This document shows positions 62,311-64,000 of a stretch of DNA of 64,000 nt, one piece after another. Source of the stretch: Actinoplanes sp. NBRC 103695 (GTDB lineage: Bacteria > Actinomycetota > Actinomycetes > Mycobacteriales > Micromonosporaceae); assembly GCF_030269485.1 (NCBI RefSeq), contig NZ_BSTL01000015.1, positions 230,744-294,743 of the forward strand, given 5' to 3'. Made by a program: the position numbers and the translations under genes. Each line of letters begins with the position of its first letter. Position 1 is the first letter of the stretch. The notes beneath the pieces are model-generated. The model made no database searches. It had not been told where the DNA came from and was given only the letters and a program-made list of their open reading frames with translations.

Positions 62311-62637
62311 GTGGAGCGACCGGAGCTGTCCATCACGGTTAACCGTGCCCCCGACGAGGTGACGTTCATCCTCGCCGGGGAGATCGACGTGCTCACGGTG
62401 GCCAATTTGAGCGCCTTGGTCAATGAGGAGCTGGCCGATCCACCGGCCCGGATGGTGCTTGACATGGCCGGCGTCACCTTCTGCGACAGCCAGGGCCTCG
62501 GCACCCTCGTGGTGCTCAGCCGCAAGGCGCAGCATGCACGCTCCGTGCTGTCGCTGGCCAACGTCGGCGACTTCCTGATGCGCGTCCTCGACATCACCGG
62601 CCTGCGCTCGGCCCTCATGATCAGCAGCACAGCCTGA
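62311..62637 (+). CDS. STAS-domain anti-sigma factor antagonist
   Basis: This 108-aa single-domain protein is of the SpoIIAA/RsbV type. The phosphorylatable serine is Ser60 in FCDSQGLGTLV, and IDVLTVANLSALVNE is the typical first helix. Such proteins bind anti-sigma kinases and release sigma factors in a partner-switch. No kinase or sigma gene is adjacent, so it acts as an orphan. It is divergent from hemL. Confidence 0.9.
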   Translation: MERPELSITVNRAPDEVTFILAGEIDVLTVANLSALVNEELADPPARMVLDMAGVTFCDSQGLGTLVVLSRKAQHARSVLSLANVGDFLMRVLDITGLRSALMISSTA

Positions 62638-62645
62638 CGTCGCCC

Positions 62646-62676
62646 TTGCCCTGACGCCGGTGTCAGGGCATACCGT
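62646..62676 (+). promoter_or_regulatory. MerR-type promoter with 19-bp spacer and palindromic operator
   Basis: TTGCCC (62646-62651) and TACCGT (62671-62676) are separated by 19 bp, the over-long spacer typical of MerR-activated promoters. A palindrome with arms TGCCCTGAC (62647-62655) and GTCAGGGCA (62662-62670) fills the spacer. The -10 ends 7 bases before ATG 62684, so the message is leaderless. Confidence 0.7.
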
Positions 62677-62683
62677 TCGGCGC

Positions 62684-63064
62684 ATGCTGATCGGTGAGCT
62701 GGCCACCCGCGCCGGGACGAGCACGCGGACGCTGCGCTACTACGAGCAGCACGGTCTGCTGCGGGCTTCCCGGGACGCGCGCGGCTACCGCTGCTACGAC
62801 GACGCCGAGCTGCGGGTGGTTCGCGAGATCCGCACCCTGCTCGGGTCGGGCTTCGCCCTGGACGACATCCGTCCCTTCGTGGCCTGCCTGCGCGCCGGCA
62901 ACGAGGCCGGGCACGTCTGCCCCGACGCGGTCGCGGTGCTGCGACGCAAGCTCACAGAGGTCGACGGGGCCCTCGATCAGCTCCAGTCCGTCCGCGACCG
63001 GCTGCACGAGCAGCTGGCCGAAGCGATCGAGGAGCGCACCATCCGATGCCAGATGACCTGCTGA
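62684..63064 (+). CDS. MerR-family regulator with C-terminal cysteines
   Basis: This 126-aa regulator has the MerR winged helix (LIGELATRAGTSTRTLRYYE, residues 2-21) and a dimerisation coiled coil from residue 83. Cysteines occur at 37, 68, 79, 122 and 126, the last two in RCQMTC at the end, which could sense thiol stress or bind metal. The promoter predicts autoregulation. The thioredoxin gene begins inside its last 19 bases, so the two are one unit. Confidence 0.9.
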   Translation: MLIGELATRAGTSTRTLRYYEQHGLLRASRDARGYRCYDDAELRVVREIRTLLGSGFALDDIRPFVACLRAGNEAGHVCPDAVAVLRRKLTEVDGALDQLQSVRDRLHEQLAEAIEERTIRCQMTC

Positions 63065-63393
63065 AAGTAATCACCGACGCCACCTTCACCGACGAGGTCC
63101 TGCTCAGCACCACGCCGGTCCTGGTCGATTTCTGGGCCGACTGGTGCCCGCACTGCCCCGCGATGTCCCGGACCCTGTCCACCTTGGCGCCGTCCTTCGA
63201 GGGCCGGATCACCTTCACGAAGATCAATTCCGATCAGAACCCGTCGACGACCCGCGACTACCGCGTGATGTCGCTGCCCACCGTCCTCCTCTTCCAGGGC
63301 GGCCGCCCCACCACCACGATCGTCGGCGCCCGCCCCGCGTCCCACATCCGCGCCGCCCTCACCAAAGCCCTCGAGCCGTACGTCAACAGCTAG
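63046..63393 (+). CDS. thioredoxin with atypical WCPHC active site
   Basis: This 115-aa cytoplasmic thioredoxin-fold protein has the active site WCPHC (Cys34 and Cys37), not the canonical WCGPC; CPHC is the DsbA-type dipeptide and normally makes the disulfide more oxidising. The cis-proline loop SLPTVLLF and FKGG-like FQGGRP are conserved. There is no signal peptide. It overlaps MerR by 19 bases and is probably controlled by it. Confidence 0.9.
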   Translation: MPDDLLKVITDATFTDEVLLSTTPVLVDFWADWCPHCPAMSRTLSTLAPSFEGRITFTKINSDQNPSTTRDYRVMSLPTVLLFQGGRPTTTIVGARPASHIRAALTKALEPYVNS

Positions 63394-63396
63394 GCT
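63391..63396 (+). promoter_or_regulatory. putative leaderless -10 element of the Nudix gene
   Basis: TAGGCT, overlapping the thioredoxin stop codon, ends 7 bases before GTG 63404. Confidence 0.4.
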
Positions 63397-63403
63397 CGGT
63401 CTG

Positions 63404-63880
63404 GTGTATGCCCGCCGGTCCGCTCGTGTGCTGCTGGTCGACGGGCAGGACCGGTTGCTGCTGCTGGGCAACCGGTTCGGACACGGCGACGTCTGGCTGA
63501 CACCGGGCGGCGGCCTGCGGCGCTGGGAGCGTCTGTCCTCGGCGGCCGCGCGCGAGCTGGCCGAGGAGGTCGGCCTGACCGTGGACCGGCGCGAGCTGGG
63601 CGGCCCAGTCGCGTTCACCACCGGGTACGCCGACCTGAGCTTCGCCAAGGGCACCTTCCGCGACGACTTCTTCTTCCACCGCGTCGACCACCACGAGATC
63701 GACACCAGCCGCATGGAGGACCTGGAGCGCGGCTTCCACACCGGCCACCGCTGGTGGACCCTCCCCGACCTGCGCTCCACAACCGAGACGGTCTACCCGT
63801 TCGGCCTCCCGCCGCTGCTGACCGACCTCCTGTCCGGCCACATCCCACCGCAGCCGGTCCAACTCCCCTGGCACCACTAG
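63404..63880 (+). CDS. Nudix hydrolase
   Basis: This 158-aa enzyme hydrolyses nucleoside diphosphates linked to another moiety. The complete Nudix box runs from Gly in GGLRRWE to REL-AEEVGL (residues 36-58), with the metal-binding Glu residues present. Residues after 110 (RWWTLPDLRSTTETVYP) are typical of actinobacterial Nudix proteins of unknown substrate. GTG 63404 is the only plausible start. The remaining 120 bases to the window end contain no feature I can support. Confidence 0.9.
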   Translation: MYARRSARVLLVDGQDRLLLLGNRFGHGDVWLTPGGGLRRWERLSSAAARELAEEVGLTVDRRELGGPVAFTTGYADLSFAKGTFRDDFFFHRVDHHEIDTSRMEDLERGFHTGHRWWTLPDLRSTTETVYPFGLPPLLTDLLSGHIPPQPVQLPWHH

Positions 63881-64000
63881 AACTCTTCGCGTTGGAAGTC
63901 TGGTGAGAGCGCGCATTGCCGGGTCTTCCCGGTGCGTGCGCTTGCTGCCGGCGCTTCCGCCGAGCGTGGGGTCGGCCGAGCATAGGGTCGGCCGGGTTGC

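Overview
The window is about 70% G+C, densely packed, rich in GTG and TTG starts, and carries genes typical of filamentous actinobacteria: BldC, a futalosine menaquinone pathway, a HelD-type helicase, LacI-controlled secreted glucanases and very Pro/Gly-rich envelope proteins. It looks like a chromosomal segment of a Micromonosporaceae member such as Actinoplanes. This assignment is an inference from gene content and codon style, because no rRNA is present. I see no tRNA, insertion sequence, prophage or CRISPR array.

Layout. 1-5681 (minus): nuoA-B-C-D-E-F and the first codons of nuoG (NADH:quinone oxidoreductase). 5761-9867 (minus): a geranylgeranyl-reductase-type flavoprotein, an unknown 85-aa protein, menG and mqnC. 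9958-17856 (plus): a SNF2 ATPase and SWIM zinc-finger pair, then a 940-aa membrane protein built from three repeats of about 189 residues, followed by a WD40 propeller. 18082-23744: secreted GH64 beta-1,3-glucanase, aldo/keto reductase, mqnA, HelD helicase. 23868-26471: a repressor-controlled ABC operon. 26523-30891: VOC protein, a BtuFCD-like uptake system and a TetR regulator. 30951-34299 (minus): M14 carboxypeptidase, two small membrane proteins and mqnE. 34498-40573 (plus): NlpC/P60 hydrolase, a 776-aa repeat-rich membrane protein and a DEAD-box RNA helicase. 40637-47632: glycolipid-binding protein, membrane metallopeptidase, Cds1-like PLP enzyme, Lrp regulator, BldC, and mqnM-mqnP-mqnL. 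47717-56013: a secreted unknown protein and a LacI-controlled alpha-1,3-glucan locus. 56066-62186 (minus): hemL, a phosphatase-like protein, resA, ccdA, resB and ccsA. 62311-63880 (plus): STAS protein, MerR, thioredoxin, Nudix.

How the genes fit together. Much of the window builds the respiratory chain. Complex I reduces menaquinone. MqnA, MqnE, MqnC, MqnM/L, MqnP and MenG cover most steps from chorismate through the futalosine route to menaquinone, and the flavoprotein probably hydrogenates its side chain. ResA, CcdA, ResB and CcsA mature c-type cytochromes, and HemL starts heme supply. MqnB and MqnD are not in the window. A second theme is attack on polysaccharides: the GH64 beta-1,3-glucanase and the GH87/GH13 alpha-1,3-glucan locus would together degrade fungal-type cell walls.

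Regulation is unusually legible. At least ten genes have a TANNNT -10 element 6 to 8 bases before the start codon, which predicts leaderless mRNAs. Palindromic operators are visible at the ABC operon, the GH64 gene, the LacI gene, the TetR gene and the MerR gene; the MerR promoter has the classical 19-bp spacer. Strong hairpins separate several transcription units.
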